A DNA stretch of 64,000 nt from Desulfobacteraceae bacterium RAAP-1 (GCA_001443525.1 LKPX01000004.1:16717-80716), one strand, 5' to 3'. Shown: positions 16,896 through 26,243, counted from the first letter of the stretch. The notes: a model not told the origin generated them from the sequence alone. Translations and numbers: made by a program.

Positions 16896-18247
16896 GATAT
16901 TATGCTCCTTTTGAGACACCGTTTTTGCATTGTCGGGATGCTGCTGCAACAGATACAGCGCACCGGCGCCAGCGTCAGCATGCCGGCATCCACCGCCACC
17001 CGAAACTCCGGGATATTCATGAGTATTTGCACAGCGGCCTGAGCGGTGCGATCCGGATCGGTTTCCGGAACCAGCATCAGGGAAACGGCCAGACAATCCC
17101 TGTTCAGTTGCGTTGTCAGTGTCGCCTGGACATCCATCACTCCAGGCAATGGAAAGAATGCTTCGTCCAGCAGCGGCAGGCCTGTCAACGCTCCCGAACG
17201 CAAACAGGCCATATTTTCAAGGCGATAAATTCTGTGATCCAGCCGTTTCAGCACTGCACCGCAGGGACAATCCGTTGTCAGAAATCGGGATATATCTCCT
17301 GTGCGGTAACGAATCAGCGGCGCGGCAACGCGGGTCAGCGTCGTTACCACAATTTCGCCCCACACGCCATCCGGCGCCGGAAACCCGGTTTCGGGATTCA
17401 CAATCTCGATATAGAGATCGGCTTCCCGAAGATGACATCCCTGACGCGCCCGACATTCAACGCCGCCGCCCCACCCCATTTCCGTCATTCCGTAATGCGT
17501 ATATACCGGACAATTCAGTTCTCTTTCAAGCACATCAACAACGGCGCGAGGCACATAGTCGGTGGTGAGCAAAACACCGCTCAACCGGCTCCGGAGCAAC
17601 GCTGCGCTATCGCCGCTTCGCGCTATTGCCAGCACATGGATCGGTGCGCCTACCAGACAGGTAACATCACGCTGGAGAATAACATCCACTGCATCGCGGA
17701 CATCTTTCAGGGGACCATACGGCAGACTTTTCAGCCCCATCCGTTCAAGCGCTTTGCCCAGCAACCCGCCCGCACCATCGGGCCTGTCACAAGGCAGCAG
17801 GATCATGACCCGATCACCGTCATGCACCAGCGCAGACATGCCATAATGGAAAAAGGCCTCAGTACGTTCGAGGTCTTCCCGACTGAAAAAAATGCGTTTG
17901 GCCTGCCCTGTGGTGCCGGAAGTCTGAAGTGTTACACAACGCTCGACATCGCTTTGAGACACACAGAGAAACTGCAATGCGTGATCTCCCCGAATATCCG
18001 CCGCTGTGGTAAACGGCAGCAGGCTTATGTCCGCCAAAGAGCGGAAATCCGCCGGGACCACCCTTGCCATACGTTTACGATAAAATGGGCTGGCCGCACA
18101 CACCTTTTCAAGAGTATCGCGGATTTTCTGAAACTGATAGGACTCGATGCAAGAGCGCGTGCGACGCCCTCCATCTTCCGATGCGGCGGCGATATCGCTG
18201 AAAATCCAGTCTTCCAGAGGGGTTTTAGGAATCATGGCGGATATCAT
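16892..18247 (-). CDS. AMP-dependent CoA ligase-like protein of the aldehyde oxidoreductase block
   Basis: This 451-residue adenylate-forming protein resembles phenylacetate-CoA ligase (PaaK): P-loop TLQTSGTTGQAKRIFFS, THYGMTEMGWGG, and the ribose-binding Asp in YRTGDISRF. The C-terminal swivel domain looks short and ends in CICCSSIPTMQKRCLKR, so a complete thioesterification half-reaction is uncertain. It overlaps its neighbours on both sides by ATGA. I recall NCBI naming a related family after Desulfovibrio vulgaris DVU_1553, always near the same Mo-enzyme. Its substrate is unknown; activation of a cofactor precursor or of the acid formed by the oxidoreductase are both possible. Confidence 0.83.
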   Translation of the reverse strand: MISAMIPKTPLEDWIFSDIAAASEDGGRRTRSCIESYQFQKIRDTLEKVCAASPFYRKRMARVVPADFRSLADISLLPFTTAADIRGDHALQFLCVSQSDVERCVTLQTSGTTGQAKRIFFSREDLERTEAFFHYGMSALVHDGDRVMILLPCDRPDGAGGLLGKALERMGLKSLPYGPLKDVRDAVDVILQRDVTCLVGAPIHVLAIARSGDSAALLRSRLSGVLLTTDYVPRAVVDVLERELNCPVYTHYGMTEMGWGGGVECRARQGCHLREADLYIEIVNPETGFPAPDGVWGEIVVTTLTRVAAPLIRYRTGDISRFLTTDCPCGAVLKRLDHRIYRLENMACLRSGALTGLPLLDEAFFPLPGVMDVQATLTTQLNRDCLAVSLMLVPETDPDRTAQAAVQILMNIPEFRVAVDAGMLTLAPVRCICCSSIPTMQKRCLKRSIIS

Positions 18248-19638
18248 CGGTACAGGGGACGCCCCTGACTGTCGGTAAGATTACAGGCGCAGAAAGGAAT
18301 CAGCCGTCCATCATCTGATACGACGTGAATACAGCAATCCCGCAGGCGCTCCAGATCCAGGTTCCACGCATCCTGAAAAGCCATAGCAGAAATGGAAAAA
18401 ACACGGCTTCGGGCAACTTCCAGAAAACTGTCCAGATCCATTGCGTTGTCATCACCCGATGAAGTGTTCACGGAAAGATGCAGCTCATCTATCGCAGGAT
18501 ATTCGGCCGGCAGCGCTCCCCAGTCTCTGGCCACCGCAGCGATGGTGCGCCGCGCTCCCTTATCGGCGGGAAACGGCTTGCAACAGGCATCTGTCATCGG
18601 CAGAGATATCAAAGGCGTCAGGCGTTCCGCGGATGTAACCAGAAACCTTGCATGGAAGGAACACAAGGCGTTTTCACATCCAGGGGGGCGAAAATCCGCC
18701 GCATGAATCATTCCATCCGTCTGGTTCTCCAGAGCTGTCATGATCTCAGGAAGTGTCATCCGGTCACAGTCTGCAGGCGTCAGGGGATATCGGCCCAAAT
18801 AGCTGACGGGCTGGAAATGCACCCCCCGCACCGCCGGGAAAGCCTTCACTCCCCAGTTCACCACAGCGCCAATTTCTTGGTCATTGACGCCAGGCACGAC
18901 CAGAGGCACCAGAACAACACCAAGCCCTGCGGCTGCGCAGCGTTCAACAGCCCGCTCTTTTACCGCCAGAAGATCACGGCCGCGCAGCATCTGAAAGGTG
19001 TCAGCCGTCACGCCGTCAAACTGGAGAAAAACAGAAGACAGCCCCGCCTCCTTGAGCCTTTCGGCATAACCGGGTTCTTCCCCCAGTCGAAGTCCGTTGG
19101 TATTGAGCTGAACGAAGGCAAAACCCATCTCTTTACCCATTTCGATGATCCTGGGCAGATCGTCTCGAACCGTCGGTTCACCCCCGGAAATCTGGATATT
19201 ACAGGCCGGCGCAACCGCATGAACCCGCGAATACCAGAACCGGATTTTCTTCAGATCCGGATCAGGCGCTTCAAAAGCTCCGGCATCGGCGAAGCAGTAC
19301 CGGCACCTCAGATTGCACCGCCGGGTGATTTCGATAAGCGCCGTACAGGTGATCTGCCGGTGTGAAGCACAAAGCCCGCAGTCTAGCGGACAGCCCCTGG
19401 CGACGTCCATGTAGCAGACCGGCGGACAAACCGGAAATTTGGGCCGCACCCAGGATACAAACGATGGACTCCCGCGCCAGATCACCGTGCGGAACGCCCC
19501 ATGATCCGGACAACACTTTTCCAGACAGATATCCGGCCCTCTCTTTACTCGAAAGGCAGGAACAGGCTTCAGGCATACGGGGCATAGACTTTCCGTTTGA
19601 GACAGGAACGGCTGAACTCCGGATGCTTTAGTTGTCAT
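18244..19638 (-). CDS. Radical SAM protein (TrsS-like)
   Basis: This 464-residue radical SAM enzyme has the cluster-binding motif CNLRCRYC at ~107-114 and the SAM-binding ISGGEPTVRDD. An N-terminal region has extra CxxC pairs (CPVCLKPV, CPPVC, CPLDCGLC). A cysteine-rich C-terminal part (CCIHVVSDDG...LIPFCACN) may hold an auxiliary cluster. In the family I recall as TrsS, some members carry selenocysteine; all such positions here are ordinary codons. It overlaps the C-GCAxxG-C-C gene by 11 bp and the CoA-ligase gene by ATGA. The reaction is unknown; modification of a cofactor or peptide for the aldehyde oxidoreductase is inferred from context only. Confidence 0.87.
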   Translation of the reverse strand: MTTKASGVQPFLSQTESLCPVCLKPVPAFRVKRGPDICLEKCCPDHGAFRTVIWRGSPSFVSWVRPKFPVCPPVCYMDVARGCPLDCGLCASHRQITCTALIEITRRCNLRCRYCFADAGAFEAPDPDLKKIRFWYSRVHAVAPACNIQISGGEPTVRDDLPRIIEMGKEMGFAFVQLNTNGLRLGEEPGYAERLKEAGLSSVFLQFDGVTADTFQMLRGRDLLAVKERAVERCAAAGLGVVLVPLVVPGVNDQEIGAVVNWGVKAFPAVRGVHFQPVSYLGRYPLTPADCDRMTLPEIMTALENQTDGMIHAADFRPPGCENALCSFHARFLVTSAERLTPLISLPMTDACCKPFPADKGARRTIAAVARDWGALPAEYPAIDELHLSVNTSSGDDNAMDLDSFLEVARSRVFSISAMAFQDAWNLDLERLRDCCIHVVSDDGRLIPFCACNLTDSQGRPLYR

Positions 19639-20086
19639 GGCTGTGGGGACCGGTCAGATCAAAACCGTGCTGCAGCAGAAGTTCCATCACCTGCTGATAA
19701 GCCCCGGCCACAAGAGAGCCGCACCTCTCAGGATGCGGCCGCCGGTTTTCTTCGCCGATGATATCGGCGCAGGAAATGCCGCCGTACAGACTTCCGGCGG
19801 TCTGCGTAAACCAGTCGCTCAGCTCCGCATACAGAAGCGGCAATTTTTCATCTTCGGTTTCATCTTCGGCGCCTTTGGCTGCATACAGGGCCAGTAGACA
19901 GGCTGCCCCAGTAAAAACGCCGCAGATTCCGCCGCTTCCGGCCCCGCCCAGACAAAGACCGGCCATAGCCCGCACCAGATCCGGGTCTGTCTGATTCCGG
20001 TTTTCCATATCCAGCAGCAGCAGAATCTGGCTGCAGCAATACCCCTGACCCGCCAGCCGCATCATGCGCAACGTGACATCGTTCAT
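19628..20086 (-). CDS. C-GCAxxG-C-C family redox protein
   Basis: This 152-residue protein starts at the ATG at 20086, which overlaps the stop of the methyltransferase gene (ATGA). It is cysteine- and glycine-rich: GYCCSQ near the N-terminus, GLCLGGAGSGGICG in the middle, and single cysteines in ISCADI and RCGSL. This pattern fits the C-GCAxxG-C-C family (C_GCAxxG_C_C), thought to bind a metal or iron-sulfur cluster. No catalytic role is known. The strict overlap with neighbours on both sides argues for a stoichiometric partner in the aldehyde oxidoreductase system. Confidence 0.8.
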   Translation of the reverse strand: MNDVTLRMMRLAGQGYCCSQILLLLDMENRNQTDPDLVRAMAGLCLGGAGSGGICGVFTGAACLLALYAAKGAEDETEDEKLPLLYAELSDWFTQTAGSLYGGISCADIIGEENRRPHPERCGSLVAGAYQQVMELLLQHGFDLTGPHSHDN

Positions 20087-20808
20087 CTCTTTGGTCCTTT
20101 CAAACGAGCGATCCAAAGCCCGTATCCGGGGCTGGCGCCTTGCATGTTCTGTTTGTTTTCTGCAGAGCAGCCTCCCGGAAACAACAGTTGCATCAACAGT
20201 TCACGCGATCCTAATGTCCACACCATCCGGGCAGCCAGTTCCGTCAGATAACGGGAATGATCTTCCCAGAGGATAACGTCAAAACCGCAGTCGTTAAGAT
20301 GTTTCATCAGTTCTGTATTATCGGATGCTCCGGACAGACAGGTTGCGGATGCGGCCAAATCACCGGCGCCGGACTGAGGATTCCGCAGATAGACATCGGT
20401 CAGCACCAGCCACCCGGCCGGCCGCAGCACCCGGCAAAATTCCCTGAAGGCTTTGGGCGGCTCCACCAGCAGTGACACCACGCACTCGCAGAAAATACCA
20501 TCGAGGCATTTATCGTAAAACGGCAAAATATCACCAGCAGCCTGAAGCACGGGCATCCCCCGGCATTCCGACAACATCTGCGCCGATATAGCCAGACCGC
20601 ACGCCCTGCACCCCCGGATATCTCTCAAATACATCAATGTTGCCCCCAGACCGCATCCGATATCCAGCACACGGGCACCCGGTTGAAATGCACACCAATC
20701 CGCCGCTCTTTCCGTCAGCGCCAGCCCGCCGGGCCGCAGCGTATTCCCGGTGATGCCGCGCAAAACATGGGGAACATGAGACAGCGCCCGTGCGGTAAAA
20801 GCCGTCAT
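20083..20808 (-). CDS. SAM-dependent class I methyltransferase (TrsM-like)
   Basis: This 241-residue protein has a Rossmann methyltransferase fold with motif I VLDIGCGLGATL (~46-57), the post-motif acidic region AAGDILPF, and motif IV/post-IV VLRPAGWLVLTDVY. It is UbiE/arsenite-methyltransferase-like in overall organisation. It overlaps the redox-protein gene (20805-20808) and the C-GCAxxG-C-C gene by ATGA, so it belongs to the same translationally coupled series. I recall the D. vulgaris counterpart as DVU_1556. The methyl acceptor is unknown. Confidence 0.85.
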   Translation of the reverse strand: MTAFTARALSHVPHVLRGITGNTLRPGGLALTERAADWCAFQPGARVLDIGCGLGATLMYLRDIRGCRACGLAISAQMLSECRGMPVLQAAGDILPFYDKCLDGIFCECVVSLLVEPPKAFREFCRVLRPAGWLVLTDVYLRNPQSGAGDLAASATCLSGASDNTELMKHLNDCGFDVILWEDHSRYLTELAARMVWTLGSRELLMQLLFPGGCSAENKQNMQGASPGYGLWIARLKGPKR

Positions 20809-21020
20809 TTATCTTCCAAAGCCTGCTCGACTTCCGCCATCTTACCAAGGGCCACAGCCTCTGAAACCAGAACAAAGCCGCACCGGGGACATTGCGGCAG
20901 ATCCACCGTGATCCGATTGCCCATATACATCAGGGTCACAGGTCCCTCGACCAGATTTACATGACAGGCCTGACACTCCCAGACAAGATCTTCCGGCTGC
21001 GTACCCTTCGGGTTCATCAT
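20805..21020 (-). CDS. Small two-CxxC redox protein (DVU_1557-like)
   Basis: This 71-residue protein has two cysteine pairs, CQAC at ~16-19 and CPRCG at ~44-48, spaced like a rubredoxin or zinc-ribbon knuckle. It could bind a single iron (an electron carrier) or structural zinc. The start at 21020 overlaps the upstream gene's stop (ATGA), with AAAGGGG just before; ATG at 21017 is an alternative. Context between the dicluster protein and the methyltransferase is conserved in Desulfovibrio as far as I recall. Its small size makes it a plausible electron shuttle. Confidence 0.8.
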   Translation of the reverse strand: MMNPKGTQPEDLVWECQACHVNLVEGPVTLMYMGNRITVDLPQCPRCGFVLVSEAVALGKMAEVEQALEDK

Positions 21021-23335
21021 GGCCCCTTTCTCAGAATTTCCATCCGGTGGCTGTAGGCGTTATGAATCGTAAAGCCATTCTCTGAAATTGAATATTCCAC
21101 CCAGAACGTGGCGTTATACAGTCTGAACGCAGCCTTGAAATGCCCGGTATCCGGATGACAGAGCTTCTGACCGCTGTCTTCCGCATGATAAATGACCCTC
21201 TGGATATCCGATATCAGAATGCGGCGATTCTCCAGAATCTGCTGAACTTCCGGAGAAACAGACAGCGCAATGTTCTCATAGGGTTCCATGTTTTCAGGAG
21301 ACTCCTTCCATAACGTCTGTTGCAGAATATTTTTCAGCCAGGATCGGTTCTCCCGGCGCTGCGACCATCCCGGACGTCTGCGGCCTGCGGGATCCGCCTC
21401 ATCGGGACTTGGAAATATCATGTCCAGAAGATGCAGTGCGCGTTTCCCCGATGCCGCCAGATTGTCGCGACACATGGCGCAATATGTCACATAATCCGCG
21501 GGATGCTGATGCGCCAGATGACGGACGACACTGCCGGCAAGCTCCGGGTTGGCGTTTTGCATCAATCCGCCGAAACCACAGCACGCTGTGTGACTCCGAT
21601 TTCCTTTCAACTCCTCAAACGGCTGCTCCAAGCGATTAAGAAGACGGCGAACGCTGTCATGGATTTCAGGCTCGTGGCGAGTGGTGCAGGGGTCATGAAT
21701 CGCCGGCGGCGCTGAAAGCTTCAATGGCAAGGCCCCGGCAGGAAGGCCGGCACCTTCCAGCACCTGCCAGAGAGATATCACATCAGCTTCCGGCAGGTGA
21801 CATTTGAACATCTGATAGCAGGTGGCGCATGCAGGGATTATCTGCGGACATCCGAGCGCTGTCCATTGCTCCTTCAAGGCCGAAAACTCCTTTTGGAACA
21901 GCGCATCGTCTCCGGCCCAGAATGCCGGCGCATTGCAACACCCCAGCATGATACCTACACTTTTTAAAGGCAGCACCCGCCGCAAATGGGCATACACATC
22001 ACGCACCTGTTCCGGCGCTGAAGCGCAGAGCTGACACCCGGGAAAAAACAGATGGGAAGCAATTCCGGTTTCCGGATCGGGGCGGGTCATGGCAAAGCGG
22101 TCGCTGTTACTGAACTGCATGTCCATCAGGGCGAATTCGTGGGCAGATGGCGGCATCCGTTTTTTCCCTACCATATCCTGGCGGGCTTTCAGGCACAGTG
22201 TCTGCATGGCAAAATTTTCCGGACACACGACTTCGCAGAGTCCGCAAAGGCTGCACGAATTAATCAGCCGGTTGGCCTTGTGCGAGCCCATGACAATGGA
22301 ATCATTGTTGTAAATCTCCCGCGCATATTTTCGCGGATATCCGCCAAAATGCTTCAGGTACGGGCATACCTTGACGCATTCCAGGCACTCGCACTGCAAA
22401 CATCGCCCGGCTTCCTGAACGGCTTCATTTTCGGTATATCCGGCTACGGAATCCTGCGGTGTTATGGCAGGAAGAACGGAAACGTCGTCCATAGCAGTAT
22501 AAAGCCGGCTGGAATAGGGTCTGTCCTTCTCCCTTCCGGCAGTTCGGGACACTCCTTGCAGACAGCGGTCAATCGTGGTTGCCGCCCAGCGGCCTTCAGC
22601 AGACCGCCATACCGGAGAAAAGGAATTGCCTTCCAGCGCCAGGCCGCCGGTAAAAAAACCTTCCAGCCCGGAAATGCGGGTCAGGGCCGCATCCGGCCAG
22701 GGTTCTCCAGTGTCGCATTCCCCCCAGAAAGTCAGGCCGTCCAGCCCCAGATATACCGCATCAAAGCGCCTGCGTATCTCTTCAAGAGCATCCCAATCCA
22801 GTGAAAAACGGCAGACAGTCTCGACCCCCAAGACAAACAGCGCCTCCATCTCCGTTTCGATCACGGAACGAGGCAAAACTTCATCTGGAATCTCAAAGAG
22901 ATACACGCCCATGCGATCGGAAGGTTCCAGCAGGGTGACATTATAGCCCTTTCGGGCCAGATCCCAGGCAGCCGTCAGACTACTCAGAGCGCTTCCGACT
23001 GCAGCCACCCGCTGACGCTTTCGAGGCAGCACCGGCATCCGCTGAACCGGCGCCGGGGTATGAACACAGGCACGCTCCAGCAACCCGATTTCTACAGCAT
23101 CTCCAGCTTCTTTCCGTCTGCAGACGTCCCGGCACGGCGCGTCACAAATCCGGCCCAGAATGCCGGGAAACGGCATGGTCTTTTTCAGCGTTTTCCATGC
23201 CTCTTCCCACAGACCCTGCACCATACAGCGGCTAAATGTACGCACATCCACATGAAGCGGGCAGGCGCACTGACATGCCGGCGGTTCTTCCTGAATGCAG
23301 CGGCTTTCCAGTAAACGTAAGGCTTTCTGATCCAT
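21017..23335 (-). CDS. Multidomain dicluster/pyridine-nucleotide-disulfide-type oxidoreductase with HdrBC-like module
   Basis: This 772-residue protein is a fusion. An N-terminal cysteine-rich Fer4_20/GltD-type domain (CQCACPLHVD, ICDAPCRDVC) is followed by a Rossmann region starting RVAAVGSALSSLTAAW, where GSALSS departs from the usual GxGxxG. Then come two ferredoxin-like cluster motifs (CLQCECLECVKVCP, CSLCGLCEVVCP). A pair of CCG-type domains as in heterodisulfide reductase HdrB (FFPGCQLC...LGCCNAP; HDPCTTRH...ACCGFGG...CAMC) completes the core. The ~130-residue C-terminal tail has no recognised domain. It probably moves electrons from the aldehyde oxidoreductase toward a thiol or quinone-linked acceptor; this is inferred from domains and context. 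Confidence 0.87.
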   Translation of the reverse strand: MDQKALRLLESRCIQEEPPACQCACPLHVDVRTFSRCMVQGLWEEAWKTLKKTMPFPGILGRICDAPCRDVCRRKEAGDAVEIGLLERACVHTPAPVQRMPVLPRKRQRVAAVGSALSSLTAAWDLARKGYNVTLLEPSDRMGVYLFEIPDEVLPRSVIETEMEALFVLGVETVCRFSLDWDALEEIRRRFDAVYLGLDGLTFWGECDTGEPWPDAALTRISGLEGFFTGGLALEGNSFSPVWRSAEGRWAATTIDRCLQGVSRTAGREKDRPYSSRLYTAMDDVSVLPAITPQDSVAGYTENEAVQEAGRCLQCECLECVKVCPYLKHFGGYPRKYAREIYNNDSIVMGSHKANRLINSCSLCGLCEVVCPENFAMQTLCLKARQDMVGKKRMPPSAHEFALMDMQFSNSDRFAMTRPDPETGIASHLFFPGCQLCASAPEQVRDVYAHLRRVLPLKSVGIMLGCCNAPAFWAGDDALFQKEFSALKEQWTALGCPQIIPACATCYQMFKCHLPEADVISLWQVLEGAGLPAGALPLKLSAPPAIHDPCTTRHEPEIHDSVRRLLNRLEQPFEELKGNRSHTACCGFGGLMQNANPELAGSVVRHLAHQHPADYVTYCAMCRDNLAASGKRALHLLDMIFPSPDEADPAGRRRPGWSQRRENRSWLKNILQQTLWKESPENMEPYENIALSVSPEVQQILENRRILISDIQRVIYHAEDSGQKLCHPDTGHFKAAFRLYNATFWVEYSISENGFTIHNAYSHRMEILRKGP

Positions 23336-23501
23336 TTTCCGAAATGCCTCCGAACTTTCACAAAACGGGACGAAACCTCACAGGAAAGCATCGCCCCGCT
23401 TCTTATGTCTCAGCCTGCACTGCACCGTCAGCTGCGTTTTATAATGTCCTGTATTTACATGAAACCGGTTAAGCGGCCGGATCGGCCGGCCACGATTCTC
23501 C

Positions 23502-26225
23502 TTATTTTTTCCCCTGTATCCCCGCCAGTACTTTCTCTGGCAGAGCCGGCAGATGGGTGATACGCACCCCCGTGGCGTTGGCAATGGCGTTAATAACCGT
23601 CACATGGGTGGATGTCAACGGCAGTTCGCCCGCACCCGCCGCGCCGAAGGGACCATATTCGCGGGGCGTCTGTACATAATGAATATCGATGGCGTCCGGG
23701 ATGTCCTTGATATAGGGAAGCCCGCATCCAATCATATTGATATGTCTGGACAAATCCTCAAAATCTTCGGAAAGTGCCAGACCAATACCCTGCGCCACAC
23801 CGCCGTAAATCTGTCCATCCACCACCAGCTTGTTGTTGATGGAACCGGCATCGGCAAATACTGTGAACTTGTCCACCATCGTTTTGCCAGTAGTTGTATC
23901 CACTGTCACTTCGGCCATGAACACCCCGTACATATAGACCGGAAAGGGTGCGCCCTGACTGTTTTCATCGCAGGCCGTACACATGGAAGCCGTCCATTTT
24001 CCGGAATATTTCAAAGGAATATTTTCAGCCTTCATTTCCGCAAAGCTGCGATACGTTCCGTCTGATTTACGCATGGCATTCAGCAGCATATCGCACCCGT
24101 TTTTAATGGCGTTTCCCGTCATGACCTGCGAACGGCTTCCACCTGCCGGCCCACTGTTGGGTGCTGTGGCCATATCGTTCATCACCAGCCGGATTTGATC
24201 CGGACGAAGCCCCAATGGCCGCAAGCCTTCATGACAGGTACCCAGTGCGCCGCTGTCCGCTCCCTGACCGTGATCCTCCCAGGTCGAGCTGAGAATCACA
24301 CCATCTGGCGTCAGCTCCACGGCAATTTCCGAGCTGTCCGGCCCATCCAGCCCGCAGCCATAAACTCCAATGGAAATCCCGACACCTTTTTTCTTTTCAG
24401 CAGTGGATTCTCTATGAGCGCGATCCAGCGCCGCCTTGTACAGCGGGCGCAGTTTATCGAGCATTTCCGGCAGGCTGTACGCATCCGGCGTCTGTCCGGT
24501 AGGCGTTGTATCACCGGGCCGATATACATTCAGATATCGAAGCTCCAGCGGATCCATACCCATTTTCACCGCCAGCTCGTCTATCAGACTCTCGGAAGCC
24601 AGCAAACTCTGGGGCGATCCGTAAGCCCGGAACGCTGATCCCCAGGCGTGATTGGTGCAGACGGTCTTGCCGACCCCGCGGATGTTGGCAATGCCATACC
24701 CAGCACCAATAAACTGCGCGCCGCGGAGCGTGAGCAGATCTCCGAACTCGGAATACGGCCCGTGATCCACCACCCAGTCACCTTCCATGGCAAGAATTTT
24801 ACCCTGCTTATCTGCGCCGTATTTGAGATGCATGAAAAACGGTGAGCGCTTTCCGGTATAAGTGATATGCTGGAAATAATTGTATTTCAGGGTTACCGCT
24901 TTTCCTGTGGCCAAAGCCGCCACGCCCAGGAGAGCTTCCATGGTCGGGCTGAACTTGTATCCGAACGTACCACCGGAAGGGTTTTGAACCAGTCGAAGCT
25001 TTTCGGGTTCAACCCCCAGCCCTGGGCAGATCATGGCATGATGCAAATAAAGCCCGATGCTTTTGGAATGAATAGCCAATCTGCCGGTTTCATCGAAATA
25101 GGCGAACCCTACATCCGGCTCTATGGTCAGGTGCGGCTGACGCTGAAGGTAGTAATCGTTTTCCACGGTATATGCCGCAGCATCCATGATCGGCTTCGTG
25201 TCATCGCCTTTGGCACGTTTTTGTTCAAAATACACATTGGGCGTTCCTGGATGAATTTCGATGGCGTCTTCCGCCATGGCCGCAGGCGCACTCATGTAAG
25301 CCGGAAGTTCTTCCAACTCCACCCGAACCTTATCGGCAGCAGCACGGGCATTGGCCTCGGTATCTGCTGCTACAATGGCAATAGCGTCTCCAAACTGAAA
25401 GACTTTTTCATCGCAGAGAATCGGCCGGTCCCAGCCATCGCCCTTGTTGCTCGGAAAGGTGATAAGCCCTGTGATCCGGTTTTTACCCTTGACATCCTTA
25501 TGGGTGATCACTTTGAATACACCCGGCATCTTTTCTGCTTCAGAGGTGTCTATCGAAAGAATGTTGGCGTGAGATACCTTGGCCTGAACCAACGCCAGGC
25601 GCAGCGTGCCAGCCGGCATTTTGAGACCGGCGTCCGCACCGTAATCCGTTCTGCCCGTCACTTTATCCACGGCGCTGGGCCGGGGGCAAAGACTGCCCCA
25701 TATCCGGTTATCCGCAGGAAGTTTAAACGCCAGATCGGCTTCAGACAATTCACCGCGCAGCACTCTGGCAGCATCCATCACGGCATCTACCAGAGGTTTA
25801 TAGCCGGTACATCGGCAAGCATTGCGATGCTTCTGAAACCAGTCACGGACATCCTGACGGGCAGGTGATGGGTTGCTGTCTAAAAGTCCCTTGGCGGACA
25901 TGATAAACCCGGGACTGCAGAAACCGCATTGTGCACCGCCATGAACCGTCCAGGCGAGCTGAATCGGATGGAGTTTATCAGGGCTGCCAATACCTTCAAT
26001 TGTCATAACACTGGCTTCATCCGGTACACGCTTCATTTTGGTGACGCAGGACCGGATCACCTTGCCATCCATAATCACGGAACAAGCACCGCACTGCCCT
26101 TCGCCGCAGCCGATTTTGGTGCCTGTCAGTTTTAACTGTTCCCGCAGCACATCCGCCAGTGACGCATCCGGATCAACCAGCAGCATTTGTGACTTCCCAT
26201 TGATACACAGATTTTTCTTAATCAT
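23502..26225 (-). CDS. mop: Molybdenum aldehyde oxidoreductase (Desulfovibrio Mop type)
   Basis: This 907-residue enzyme of the xanthine oxidase family oxidises aldehydes to carboxylic acids in the cytoplasm. The N-terminal plant-type [2Fe-2S] domain (CGEGQCGACSV) and the second [2Fe-2S] domain (CGFCSPGF, CRCTGYKP) are followed by the two molybdopterin-cytosine-dinucleotide domains. The catalytic Glu is in GAAGAGELPL. There is no FAD domain, as in the D. gigas enzyme, whose length (907 residues as I recall) is identical. The start at 26225 is chosen for GGGAGG upstream; a 14-residue in-frame extension is rejected. It heads the eight-gene block 15843-26225; the 166-bp gap after it contains no obvious terminator. 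Confidence 0.97.
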   Translation of the reverse strand: MIKKNLCINGKSQMLLVDPDASLADVLREQLKLTGTKIGCGEGQCGACSVIMDGKVIRSCVTKMKRVPDEASVMTIEGIGSPDKLHPIQLAWTVHGGAQCGFCSPGFIMSAKGLLDSNPSPARQDVRDWFQKHRNACRCTGYKPLVDAVMDAARVLRGELSEADLAFKLPADNRIWGSLCPRPSAVDKVTGRTDYGADAGLKMPAGTLRLALVQAKVSHANILSIDTSEAEKMPGVFKVITHKDVKGKNRITGLITFPSNKGDGWDRPILCDEKVFQFGDAIAIVAADTEANARAAADKVRVELEELPAYMSAPAAMAEDAIEIHPGTPNVYFEQKRAKGDDTKPIMDAAAYTVENDYYLQRQPHLTIEPDVGFAYFDETGRLAIHSKSIGLYLHHAMICPGLGVEPEKLRLVQNPSGGTFGYKFSPTMEALLGVAALATGKAVTLKYNYFQHITYTGKRSPFFMHLKYGADKQGKILAMEGDWVVDHGPYSEFGDLLTLRGAQFIGAGYGIANIRGVGKTVCTNHAWGSAFRAYGSPQSLLASESLIDELAVKMGMDPLELRYLNVYRPGDTTPTGQTPDAYSLPEMLDKLRPLYKAALDRAHRESTAEKKKGVGISIGVYGCGLDGPDSSEIAVELTPDGVILSSTWEDHGQGADSGALGTCHEGLRPLGLRPDQIRLVMNDMATAPNSGPAGGSRSQVMTGNAIKNGCDMLLNAMRKSDGTYRSFAEMKAENIPLKYSGKWTASMCTACDENSQGAPFPVYMYGVFMAEVTVDTTTGKTMVDKFTVFADAGSINNKLVVDGQIYGGVAQGIGLALSEDFEDLSRHINMIGCGLPYIKDIPDAIDIHYVQTPREYGPFGAAGAGELPLTSTHVTVINAIANATGVRITHLPALPEKVLAGIQGKK

Positions 26226-26243
26226 GCGGAACCTCCCTTGTTC

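Noticed and set aside
16896..17096. N-terminal extension of the XdhC-family protein
   Set aside because: These 67 codons overlap the CoA-ligase gene in another frame and give a low-complexity Gly/Arg-rich peptide; the ATG at 16895 has a good AGGAG site.
16925..18268. A 447-codon plus-strand frame opposite the CoA-ligase gene
   Set aside because: It is the antisense shadow of a gene with clear adenylation motifs; its His/Arg/Gln-rich composition matches no family.
24867..25868. A 333-codon plus-strand frame inside mop
   Set aside because: It is the antisense frame of the conserved molybdopterin domains; no ribosome-binding site or motif.
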